NCBI RefSeq assembly: GCF_000236035.1
Contig: NZ_JH393258.1
Coordinates: 1-64,000 of the forward strand
From: Vreelandella boliviensis LC1
Lineage (GTDB): Bacteria > Pseudomonadota > Gammaproteobacteria > Pseudomonadales > Halomonadaceae
DNA length: 64,000 nucleotides
Direction: 5' to 3'
The notes under the pieces are model-generated. The model searched no databases, had not been told where the DNA came from, and saw only the letters and a list, made by a program, of their open reading frames with translations. Position numbers and translations under genes: made by a program. How positions within the stretch are numbered: the first letter of the stretch is position 1; each line of letters opens with the position of its first letter. Below are positions 1 through 10,617 of the stretch, one piece after another.

Positions 1-545
1 CGCGCGTAGTGCTCCAGTAGGTGATGCCGAATCAGACCTCTCAATTTGTCCCGTTTCTCGCCCAATTCTTTAAACGTGCCAGACCACTCTTTGGAGGCAT
101 CGGAGGACATCTTGCAGCCGTCAATGGCAAAGAGCTCGTTACCCAACAAGCCTTGTTCGTGGCACACCAGTAGCACTTGTTCGAATAGCGCTTCAATCTC
201 ATCGGCATGCCGACTGACGAAGCTTGCCAATGTGGTGAAGTGGGGAACGGTATCGCAGGAAAGGGCTTTGAAAATGATATTGGTCTCAAAGCACCACTGC
301 ATTTCACGGCTGGAGGTGATGCCTTTTGAGTAAGCAAACAGGATGATCTTCAACAAGATAGCCGAATCATAGGCCAGCCGACCGGTCGCGTCGTTGCGGC
401 ACTTGGGATGGAAAACGGATAAGTCGAGCTTGTGCTCGATCAGATAATGCACTGCGTGTTCAAAGGTGCCTGGCTGGAGTTGATCCTGGTAGTTGATCAC
501 CACCATGGCGTTCTGATCGTAGTTATAAGCCTTGAAGCGCGGCAT
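1..545 (-). CDS. IS1182-type transposase, 3' part cut off by window edge
   Basis: An open frame starts with ATG at 543-545 (MPRFKAYNYDQNAMVVINYQ) and runs uninterrupted to position 1, so about 181 N-terminal residues are visible and the C-terminal catalytic half lies outside the window. The N-terminus resembles the DUF772/InsH-type domain of IS1182/IS5-like transposases; recognisable stretches are HAVHYLIEHKLDLSVFHP, ILLKIILFAYSKGITSSRE, TVPHFTTLASFVS and LFAIDGCKMSSDASKEWSGT, the last probably carrying the first catalytic Asp. No frameshift is seen in the visible part. A T/A-rich stretch around 585-612, next to the attC site at 613-732, probably contains the element's end, so the IS appears to sit directly against an integron recombination site. 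Assignment to IS1182 rather than another DDE family is from memory of the family and is moderately sure. Confidence 0.8.
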   Translation of the reverse strand, partial: MPRFKAYNYDQNAMVVINYQDQLQPGTFEHAVHYLIEHKLDLSVFHPKCRNDATGRLAYDSAILLKIILFAYSKGITSSREMQWCFETNIIFKALSCDTVPHFTTLASFVSRHADEIEALFEQVLLVCHEQGLLGNELFAIDGCKMSSDASKEWSGTFKELGEKRDKLRGLIRHHLLEHYA

Positions 546-612
546 ACTGACCACTCCTCATCTGTTTCTTCGATCCTACCAAAACTTAGCCGTCAGTGGG
601 GTTTTTCTACAG

Positions 613-732
613 CCTCAACGCCCGCTTAAGGGGCTGACAACGCCAACCACCAAACCTAAACCATTGCACATTAAACATTCAGCTTGAACAGAGATCACCA
701 AGCGTTGTAAATCCGCCTTAAACGCCTTGTTA
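613..732 (-). other. integron attC site, Vibrio-repeat-like
   Basis: Read on the minus strand, this 120-bp stretch begins TAACAAGGCGTTTAAGG and ends with GCGTTGTCAGCCCCTTAA followed by GCGGGCGTTGAGG. The last 29 or so bases are nearly identical to the end of the Vibrio cholerae repeat (VCR), and the length matches long VCR-type attC sites. The two ends form an imperfect inverted repeat: GCGTTGT near 638-644 against ACAACGC near 701-707, and CCTTAA against TTAAGG. The terminal GTTGAGG fits the GTTRRRY core in 6 of 7 positions. The site lies just after the stop of the cupin gene on the same strand, which is the standard gene-then-attC order of a cassette. Confidence 0.75.
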
Positions 733-739
733 TGGTGAT

Positions 740-1090
740 TTATTTTAGGCTTGCTTGAATGATTAGCAACTCAATTTCACTGTCCGATGTATTAACCAAA
801 CCATGGGTGCCAAAACGTTTATTAACTATCATATCTCCTGAAACCACGTTTCTTTTCTCACCTTCAATGGCCATAGTGCCTTCACCTTTCAAAATGATAT
901 ACATTTCTTCATCGTCTCCGTGAGTATGCTCACCCATAGAGCTTCCCGGTGGCATAATGACACGGATAGCGAAATCCCAAGCACCATCAAAATCCTTACG
1001 TCTGAACGCACGATAGATATCAATTGAACCTTCTCCATCATGGCTATTTTCGTCGACTTCTTTATCGCAAGTGTAAAAATTACGTATCAT
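740..1090 (-). CDS. cupin-domain protein in an integron gene cassette
   Basis: This 116-residue protein is a single small beta-barrel cupin. Motif 1 is visible as PPGSSMGEHTHGDDEEMYII followed by LKGEG (residues about 47-71), giving the two His and the Glu that usually bind a metal. Motif 2 is GDMIVNKRFGTHGLVN (about 85-100), where the Pro is replaced but the His and the downstream Asn are kept. No second domain is present, so the substrate cannot be predicted; free-standing cupins of this size include isomerases, dioxygenases and binding proteins. The gene is followed within 10 bases by an attC site on the same strand, so it is the payload of a cassette. Its AT-rich codon use differs from the surrounding GC-rich core genes and supports acquisition by transfer. 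Confidence 0.8.
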   Translation of the reverse strand: MIRNFYTCDKEVDENSHDGEGSIDIYRAFRRKDFDGAWDFAIRVIMPPGSSMGEHTHGDDEEMYIILKGEGTMAIEGEKRNVVSGDMIVNKRFGTHGLVNTSDSEIELLIIQASLK

Positions 1091-1465
1091 TTATTTCAAA
1101 TTCCTTTCCGATTAGTTTTCGCAGATCTATAGAGCACCATAACGCTTTGCTAATTGGCTGCTGAAGCAAAGCCACGGCACACCTGGGTTACGTTAGAACG
1201 CTCTGGTTGCGACCGTGCCTGTCTCATTAACCATACCTTATTCATAAACTTCTCTTAGGTCACGTGTGGGTGCAAAAAAGTGTTTCCTCTTTGGGGTCAA
1301 CAACGCGTTGGCTGCATTGATCTTGTACCGCTGCGCGGTGCTTTCGCGGGTGCCTCGCTTCGCTCGTTACCACGCGCTACGAAAACCACTCAATCATTTC
1401 CTGCCTACTGCTGGTCTTCCTTTGCAAATCCTATTAGCCTGCTAATTCACTATTAAGGGTTTGGC
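1091..1465. other. intergenic region upstream of the cupin cassette
   Basis: No convincing gene is visible in these 375 bases. On the minus strand, 1139-1197 reads TTCTAACG ... GCGTTATGG, with 8-bp arms GCTTTGCT and AGCAAAGC at 1143-1171. This could be the remnant of a second, short attC site marking the upstream border of the cupin cassette, but the arms do not pair in the canonical attC way. A GC-rich patch at about 1330-1385 shows no coding potential. A purine-rich AAGGG at about 1454-1458 is the ribosome binding site of the next gene. Confidence 0.4.
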
Positions 1466-2779
1466 ATGCAAGAGATGACTTCTCGGCAGCGCTTAGCGGG
1501 CGTGCTGATTCTGCTTGGATTGATCGCACAAATTATTGGCTTTACCGGCTGGTTGAGCACTGCCCATGCGGTGAGTTATTTGCTGTGGGCGGCGGTTGTG
1601 TTGCTGTGGCGGGACATTCCTAAGCGTTCGCGCATTCAGGCGGGCGTGCTGATTGCGCTGGGTGCAGGCATGCTGCTGGTGGCGCGGTTTGTGTATGGCG
1701 CGGAGGTGGATTGGCCCGCTATGTTGCAAGGGAATATCTTTGTAGCGGCGATGCTGGTGGGCGTTAGCTTTATTTCGCTGATTGGCAAGCAAGGCAATAA
1801 AGGCGCGACGGGAAGTCGAGTGACCGGTGCGGGCGGTATTTTGCGCACCTGGCTGGGCGTTCACTTCCTGGGGACGATTTTAAACCTCTCTACCGTGTTT
1901 ATGGTCGGTGACAAGCTGGCCCGGCGCGGGCCGCTGAAGACGCCGCAGCTGTTGGCGCTTAACCGGGGGCTAAGTAGTGCGGCGCTATGGTCGCCTTTTT
2001 TTGCTGCCATGGGTGTGGTGATCGCGCTAGTACCCGACGTTGAGTATGCGCAGATTGCCGTGGTGGGCTTTCCCATGGCGATGCTGTCGGGGCTGTTAAC
2101 CACCCTGGAAATGCGCAAGCGATTTGATCTTGCTGAGGTGGATGGCTACTCACTGGCGCCGCGTAGCCTGTTGATGCCGGTTGGTATGGCAGCGTTGGTG
2201 ATGCTGTTTCACTTTGTGTTCACCCCTGCCCTGACCATTGTCAGCATTATCACGTTTCTGCTACCAAGCGTTGCGCTGCTAAGCAACCTGCCCCATGGAC
2301 CCAAATTTACTCTACGGCGCATTCGCCAACACACCACTATACGTTTACCCGCCATGCGCGGGGAAATTTCGCTGTTTTTGGCGGCCGGCTTATTAACCAT
2401 TGGGCTTTCGACACTGGTAACAGCCATGGCTGGCAGCGACTGGACGCTGTTCACTCGCTTTGGCATGCCCCAGGCGATGATCAGTTTCGCGGCGATTACG
2501 CTTAGCGCGCTGGCGGGCCTGCACCCGATTATTGGCGTCTCGGTGCTGGCGTCGATCCTCAATTTGCAGGGCGGCGAACAGACCGTGTTTGCGTTTGTGG
2601 CGTTAACGTCGTGGGCGGTGGGCACCAGCGTGGGCCCGCTTTCGGGGATCAACCTTTCTCTGCAGGGGCGTTACGGTGTGAGCGGTTATCGCATGATGAA
2701 AGATAACCTGCTCTACGCAGCAATCATGAGCCTGCTTTCGCTAAGCGCGATTGCAGGCGTCAGCTACCTCACTGGCTAA
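1466..2779 (+). CDS. multi-pass inner-membrane protein of unknown function
   Basis: The 437-residue product is almost entirely hydrophobic and I count about ten to twelve membrane segments, the first at residues 10-30. The first hydrophobic block is followed by a basic loop (RDIPKRSRIQ), and the middle contains VGDKLARRGPLKTPQLLALN. The long helices, the internal repeat-like pairing of halves and motifs such as GTSVGPLSGINL and LAGLHPIIGVSVL recall the ion transporter superfamily (citrate, arsenite and TRAP/CitM-like permeases). I do not recognise a named family. The start is chosen for its AAGGG Shine-Dalgarno about 6 bases upstream. It is a single-gene unit facing the zinc-ribbon gene, with only 17 bases between their ends. 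Function is open; a transporter is the likeliest role. Confidence 0.65.
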   Translation: MQEMTSRQRLAGVLILLGLIAQIIGFTGWLSTAHAVSYLLWAAVVLLWRDIPKRSRIQAGVLIALGAGMLLVARFVYGAEVDWPAMLQGNIFVAAMLVGVSFISLIGKQGNKGATGSRVTGAGGILRTWLGVHFLGTILNLSTVFMVGDKLARRGPLKTPQLLALNRGLSSAALWSPFFAAMGVVIALVPDVEYAQIAVVGFPMAMLSGLLTTLEMRKRFDLAEVDGYSLAPRSLLMPVGMAALVMLFHFVFTPALTIVSIITFLLPSVALLSNLPHGPKFTLRRIRQHTTIRLPAMRGEISLFLAAGLLTIGLSTLVTAMAGSDWTLFTRFGMPQAMISFAAITLSALAGLHPIIGVSVLASILNLQGGEQTVFAFVALTSWAVGTSVGPLSGINLSLQGRYGVSGYRMMKDNLLYAAIMSLLSLSAIAGVSYLTG

Positions 2780-2796
2780 TTTGCTAGGCGGCTCGC

Positions 2797-3318
2797 TTAG
2801 GTCTCAATGATGTTACTGGGAAACCGGTAGAAGTAGCGATGGCCACACTGATGGCAAGGTTCCAGGCGCGCAACGTTAGGCAACATCACCTGCGCATCGC
2901 AGTGTGTGCACGCCATTAGGCCTGGCGCGGCCATCTCGCCCTCACAGTAGTCGGCGCGGGCTGCTTCTAAATCCTCCTCAAAGCGTTCGCGATCTACTAC
3001 GCTACGGTCGGCAATCGAAAGCAGCGACTCGGCCACGCGGCGGGAAAGGCCGTCGATATCGATGCCTAACCAACTGGCCACCTGCTTGCCGGTGTCGGCC
3101 ATGTAGTAGCGCATATCTTTAAGGTCACGCTCGACCCAGGCGCGCAGCAAGGCCAGCTCGTCTTTGGTGTACTCTTCCAGCTCCGCTTCAAACTCCACCG
3201 CGTCGTCCAGATCCTTCTGCAAGTTTTCCCAGGTTAGCTCGTTAGCGCCCCCCTGCATCCGCTCTAGCAAGCGTTCGTAGCCTTCGCGTAAGCGATTGTC
3301 ATTCTGTTGATCACTCAT
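2797..3318 (-). CDS. zinc-ribbon protein, DUF1451/YbeL family
   Basis: This 173-residue soluble protein has a helical, acidic N-terminal two-thirds and a C-terminal zinc ribbon with CTHCDAQ and CHQCGHRYFYRF as the two Cys-X2-Cys pairs. The architecture and length fit the DUF1451 family, to which E. coli YbeL belongs; ybeL also lies near leuS in E. coli, and this gene is divergent from leuS here. The start is supported by a strong AGGAGAGG immediately upstream. The family's biochemical role is not known to me. The 161-base divergent region with leuS must carry promoters for both genes. Confidence 0.8.
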   Translation of the reverse strand: MSDQQNDNRLREGYERLLERMQGGANELTWENLQKDLDDAVEFEAELEEYTKDELALLRAWVERDLKDMRYYMADTGKQVASWLGIDIDGLSRRVAESLLSIADRSVVDRERFEEDLEAARADYCEGEMAAPGLMACTHCDAQVMLPNVARLEPCHQCGHRYFYRFPSNIIET

Positions 3319-3428
3319 GGTGCCTCTCCTTTTGTCGACGCGTGCAGTTGTCTATCATCGGCTTACCGTTCAAGGATACACCCGCATAGGATACAATCGA
3401 CCTCACTTATCTGACAGATGTCATCTAA

Positions 3429-6552
<3,124 letters not shown>

Positions 6553-6556
<4 letters not shown>

Positions 6557-7620
6557 AGGTATTTGCTGATCAGCTACCCGCTGCGTTGGCAAAAAAGCTT
6601 CCCCGTGTGGTGATCGTAGCGGGAGATGAACCCTTACAGCATCGCGACGCCTGCGATGCTGTAAGGGCCGCAGCTCGACGGGCTAGTGTTGAAGAGCGTG
6701 AAGTTCTCGATGTCGAGCCCAATTTTGCTTGGGGCCGCTTGATGGAAATGTCGAGCAATCTCTCACTGTTTGCGACTAGCAAGCTACTGGAATTGCGCTT
6801 AGGCAATCACAAGCTCGGGCAAGAAGGCAGTAAAGCCTTGGCGCACTTCGCCGAGACCCTGGATAATAGCGATGACGTCCTGCTCATCAGTATGGGTAAG
6901 CTAGACGCTAAACAGCAAAAAAGCGCCTGGTTTAAAACACTGGATAAGCACGGCCTGTTTGTACCGGTGTGGCCGGTAGATGCTTCGCGATTAGGCTATT
7001 GGCTGCGTGACCGCGCCTCATTACATGGGGTACAGATAGACCTTGATGCCGCACGCCTGCTGGGCGAGCGCACCGAAGGCAACCTGCTAGCCGCTGACCA
7101 GGAACTGCAAAAGCTGGCGCTGATTCATCCCCAAGGTACGCGCTTGAACGTCGAGAGCATCGCTCAGGGGGTGGAGGACAGCACCCGTTTTGATGTCTTC
7201 AATTTGGCCGATGCTTGCTTGAAAGGCGAACCCAGCCGCGCCTCACGCATTGTTAATGGCCTGCGCAGTGAAGGCGTTGAGGCGCCTATTGTGCTGTGGG
7301 CGCTTAGTCGGGAACTTCGTACCCTGCTCTCGCTGCATCAGCATCTGGATCAAGGACAGAGCTTTGAGCACGCTTGCAAAACACAAAAGCCGATGATTTT
7401 TGATAAGCGCCGACCCGCTTACCAGAAAGCGATTGGCCGCCTGCCCATGAAGCGATTGCATAAATTGCTATTAATGGCGCAACGCCTAGATTTAGCCGTA
7501 AAAGGTGCGGCGGCAGTACCACTATGGCCCGGCCTACACGATTTGGCCATGACCATGGCCGGGGGGCGTGGCTTACTCTCCGAGTCCGCCTGGACCTATC
7601 GTATTAGTGCAAATAATTAG
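6553..7620 (+). CDS. holA: DNA polymerase III delta subunit
   Basis: HolA is the delta subunit of the clamp loader; it opens the beta sliding clamp so it can be placed on DNA. The 355-residue length is right for the family. The start is a GTG whose last bases form the TGA stop of lptE (GTGA overlap). The N-terminal domain contains VVIVAGDEPLQHRDACD, a degenerate P-loop region typical of delta, and the C-terminal collar region includes RFDVFNLADACLKGE and APIVLWALSRELRTL. It is the last gene of the leuS-lptE-holA unit and is followed by 104 bases without an obvious hairpin terminator. Confidence 0.95.
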
Positions 7621-7724
7621 CACTTTGCACATTGCCCTTAAAATATGTCCCGTTTGTTTCTATACTATTGATTCAAGCTAAAAAAAGCTTGTGCCATCCC
7701 GACTAGTCTATAAGGAAGAAGACG

Positions 7725-8129
7725 ATGAAAACATTGCGCGCTTACCTCTCCACCTTGTTAATTGCAGCACTCGTTATTACCAGTTTACCGGTTGCAGCTG
7801 CCCCCGCTGCTCCCCAATCAATGGATTTAGTCTCTACTCAATCTGCTTTGGCAGCTGACCGTGCTGGCGCTGATCGCGAGCGTATCAACGAGGTGCTGGC
7901 CCGTGCCGATGTGCAAGATCAGCTGCTAAAACAGGGTGTTGATCTGGACGAAGTCGAGGCTCGGGTTGCGGCACTGAGCGATAGTGAAGCACAACAAATG
8001 GCCCAACAGCTGGAGCAACTGCCAGCCGGTGCTGGTGGTGGCGTGGTAGGCGCGCTATTTGCGGTATTTATCATCCTACTGATTACCGACATCCTCGGCC
8101 TAACTGACGTTTACCCGTTTACTCGTTAA
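7725..8129 (+). CDS. PA2779-family small exported membrane protein
   Basis: The 134-residue product has a cleavable-looking signal sequence (residues 1-26, ending VAAAPA), a short charged helical middle (INEVLARADVQDQLLKQGVD and LDEVEARVAALSDSEAQQMA), a glycine hinge (PAGAGGGVVG, about 98-107) and one C-terminal membrane helix ending DILGLTDVYPFTR. This is the layout of the PA2779 family named after P. aeruginosa. The next gene encodes the matching PA2778-type cysteine peptidase, and the two families travel together. Starting ATG has a good AAGGAAG upstream. The glycine-rich motif before the membrane helix could be a processing site for the partner peptidase; that is inference. Function is unknown. 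Confidence 0.8.
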   Translation: MKTLRAYLSTLLIAALVITSLPVAAAPAAPQSMDLVSTQSALAADRAGADRERINEVLARADVQDQLLKQGVDLDEVEARVAALSDSEAQQMAQQLEQLPAGAGGGVVGALFAVFIILLITDILGLTDVYPFTR

Positions 8130-8141
8130 TATAGGCAGCAC

Positions 8142-9080
8142 ATGACCTATTTGCTTGCTAACGCCCGCTTTGCGGGCGTTTTTATTATGCTACTAATACT
8201 TAGCGGCTGTGCACGTAATCCAGTATTACTGCAAAGCACCTATCAATCCCTACCACCCCATGCAGAAATCACCCGCGTGCCGTTTTATGCCCAAACGGAA
8301 TTTCAGTGCGGTCCTGCCACGCTGGCGATGATACTCAATCATCAGGGTGTCGACACCGACATCGAACAACTGATCCCCCAAGTGTTTTTACCCGGGCGCG
8401 ATGGCAGCGTTCAGCCTGAAATGCTGGCCACTGTGCGGCGGCATGAGCTGCTCGCGTTTCCTATTCGCGGAACCATGGATGTCCTATTAAACCATTTAGC
8501 AGCCGGCGATCCGGTAGTCGTTATGCAGAATTTGTCATTGCCGATTTACCCTATGTGGCACTACGCAGTCGCCATTGGCTACGACCTGCCCAATGAAACG
8601 CTTATTCTGCGCAGCGGCGAGATTGAGCGTCATACGATGTCGTTTAGTCGCTTTGATGCCACCTGGGCACGCACACAGCGCTGGGGGTTTGTGGTTGCCG
8701 AGCCGGGTTCACTGCCCACGGGCATTAGCGCCCGTAATGCGCTGGAAGCAATTAGCGCTTACGAAGAGTCACATGGGGCGCGTGCCACGCTTTCAAGCTG
8801 GCAAGCCTTTGCAGAGCGCCATCCTGGCAGCGCAATGGGGCAATTTGCTCTGGGCAACGCGCTATATGCTGACCAACAACCCGACAACGCACGCAAGGCG
8901 TTTGAGCGGGCAACCGAGCTTGATGAAAATATGGGGGCTGCGTGGCTAAATCTAGGCCTTCTACTGCTTCAAAACGATGCACCTGATACGGCTCGCGAGG
9001 CGTTAACGCAGGCCACATCACTTGAAGGTAGCTGGCAAGGAAAAGCTCGTTCAGCCTTGGAGTCTTTAAATAGCGATTAA
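8142..9080 (+). CDS. PA2778-family lipoprotein cysteine peptidase with TPRs
   Basis: The 312-residue protein starts with a lipoprotein signal (lipobox LSGC, Cys23). A papain-fold C39-like peptidase domain follows at about 45-195: the catalytic Cys is in QTEFQCGPATLAMIL (Cys56) and the His in MWHYAVAIGYD (His140), with Asp148 a possible third member. The C-terminal third (about 205-312) carries tetratricopeptide-like helices (ANALYADQQPDNARKAFERA, AWLNLGLLLLQ). C39 domains usually cut after double glycine in leader peptides, but this one is not fused to an ABC exporter and should face the periplasm. It lies 12 bases after the PA2779-type gene, which could be its substrate. The first 45 codons overlap a perfect terminator-like hairpin (8160-8183). 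Confidence 0.82.
   Translation: MTYLLANARFAGVFIMLLILSGCARNPVLLQSTYQSLPPHAEITRVPFYAQTEFQCGPATLAMILNHQGVDTDIEQLIPQVFLPGRDGSVQPEMLATVRRHELLAFPIRGTMDVLLNHLAAGDPVVVMQNLSLPIYPMWHYAVAIGYDLPNETLILRSGEIERHTMSFSRFDATWARTQRWGFVVAEPGSLPTGISARNALEAISAYEESHGARATLSSWQAFAERHPGSAMGQFALGNALYADQQPDNARKAFERATELDENMGAAWLNLGLLLLQNDAPDTAREALTQATSLEGSWQGKARSALESLNSD
8160..8183 (+). terminator. terminator-like hairpin inside the start of the C39 peptidase gene
   Basis: AACGCCCGC at 8160-8168 pairs perfectly with GCGGGCGTT at 8172-8180 around a TTT loop and is followed by a T run (8179-8183). It has the form of an intrinsic terminator 30 bases after the PA2779-type gene, yet it lies within the signal-peptide codons of the downstream gene (ANARFAGVF). 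It may reduce transcription of the peptidase relative to the upstream gene. Confidence 0.6.
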
Positions 9081-9360
9081 ATATCGATTTTTAACTGAGA
9101 TATTAATAATAATGAGTACAAGTATGATCCTGCAATTAGTAAAGTTGTGGGATGGCAGACACGGCCAGTGAGTGCTTAAGTTGTATAAGGATGATGACTT
9201 TATTCTGTTCATTGGACAACCTAACCATTAGCGGGAGAGGTGCCATGCGGAACTGCCCTTTGCAACGGAAGCGCTCTTTTGATGATAACGTTTCTTCGCC
9301 CAACCCTACTCTGCAGTACGCAGTGAGGGGCGACATCATTGTCAGCTTGCTGATTATCTC

Positions 9361-10566
9361 GTGATGATGCTTCGCTTTCTTCGTCAGCCTAGCGGACGCT
9401 TAGCGTCCATTTTTGCCGCTCTCCTTTGCGCGATGACGGCAGTAATGGGTAGCTATGTCTACAGTGCCTGTCAAAAAGCCAGTGCCGACTACACTACGTT
9501 GATTAGTGACATTGTACTGGCCCAGCAAGCCACACCTCAGTTAAGGACCGCACTAGAGGAAGGCAGACGCTTGCCTAGTAGTGAGCAGATTGAATACATT
9601 GATTATTTTATTTCACTTTCCAAGCAACACTTAAATAACATAAAGAGCAGTATTGAACGCCATCGATACCTCATCTCAGATGTTGAATATCTCAATAATC
9701 ATTTCAGCGAGCTTAATAGTCGCCTTTCTGATCTAAACCTGAAGGCACAAAAAGCCCAACAGCGGCCAGAGCTTGTTGACCCGTTACAGCGCGTTGCAAT
9801 GGATATCGGTGGCGCCCAATCATGGCTGTATAACCAACTGCTAGAAGAAGTTCGCGCTATTTCCGTTCAACAACGCTTTGTCATGCAGCGGCTCTCGATC
9901 GCCGTGAGTGTGCTGCTGGCATTGATGGTCAGCGCTGCGATAACGCTTTGCTTGGCGGTTATTTACCTGCACCGTCAGCGCAACGTAATGCAACAGTTAA
10001 TGCTAACTGATGAACTAACTGGTCTATATAACCGGCGCCATTTAGTCAATGTAGCATCTGCAGCGCTCACTCAAGCACAACGTGATAATGGATCGCTTAG
10101 CCTAATGCTGTTAGATATTGATCACTTTAAGCAAGTTAACGACACCTATGGCCATCCTACTGGCGATGAGGTACTTCGCCAGATCAGTAAACTGCTTCGC
10201 AAATTAAGCCGCCCATCCGATACATTAGCGAGAATTGGTGGTGAGGAATTTTGTTTATTAATGCCCAACACCACTACCCATGATGCGCTACAGGTAGCAG
10301 ATCGGCTGCGCCGAGAGATTGAAGTTAATACGCTGAGCGGTATAGATCTGCTCGCCAATCCGACCATCAGCATAGGCGTGACAACATGCCATGGCGGCTC
10401 GCTGACGTTTGAGCAGCTTTATTCGTATGCCGACAAAGCGCTCTACCAGGCCAAAGCGCTGGGACGCAACCGCGCTGAAAGCCAGCTGCCCCCCACTGAA
10501 CCCACACCCTATAAAAACCCACAAGCTTATGCTCATCTCCTGATTAGCGAACCCATCGACTCTTAA
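9361..10566 (+). CDS. membrane-bound GGDEF diguanylate cyclase
   Basis: The 401-residue protein would make cyclic di-GMP from two GTP. Residues about 15-35 form the first membrane helix, 36-175 a helical periplasmic sensor segment, and about 178-205 a second membrane helix. The GGDEF domain follows: LTDELTGLYNRRHLV, LMLLDIDHFKQVNDTYGHPT, and the active-site loop RIGGEEFCLLMP. The inhibitory site is present as RPSD exactly five residues before GGEEF, so product feedback is expected. Three start codons in a row (GTG 9361, ATG 9364, ATG 9367) lie without a clear Shine-Dalgarno, so the exact start is uncertain. The 280 bases upstream hold no convincing gene, only a doubtful 70-codon frame whose stop overlaps these starts. 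Confidence 0.92.
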   Translation: MMMLRFLRQPSGRLASIFAALLCAMTAVMGSYVYSACQKASADYTTLISDIVLAQQATPQLRTALEEGRRLPSSEQIEYIDYFISLSKQHLNNIKSSIERHRYLISDVEYLNNHFSELNSRLSDLNLKAQKAQQRPELVDPLQRVAMDIGGAQSWLYNQLLEEVRAISVQQRFVMQRLSIAVSVLLALMVSAAITLCLAVIYLHRQRNVMQQLMLTDELTGLYNRRHLVNVASAALTQAQRDNGSLSLMLLDIDHFKQVNDTYGHPTGDEVLRQISKLLRKLSRPSDTLARIGGEEFCLLMPNTTTHDALQVADRLRREIEVNTLSGIDLLANPTISIGVTTCHGGSLTFEQLYSYADKALYQAKALGRNRAESQLPPTEPTPYKNPQAYAHLLISEPIDS

Positions 10567-10617
10567 AAGACAATGGCTAGATGAAGCTATGAATAAAACC
10601 CAGGTTAAAAGCACTCA

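Noticed and set aside
1321-1385. GC-rich stretch with short inverted segments
   Set aside because: The pairings are imperfect, there is no T tract, and no coding or mobile-element match is evident.
9152-9364. 70-codon frame before the diguanylate cyclase
   Set aside because: No clear ribosome site and no protein-like pattern; kept only as a possible coupling leader in the findings.
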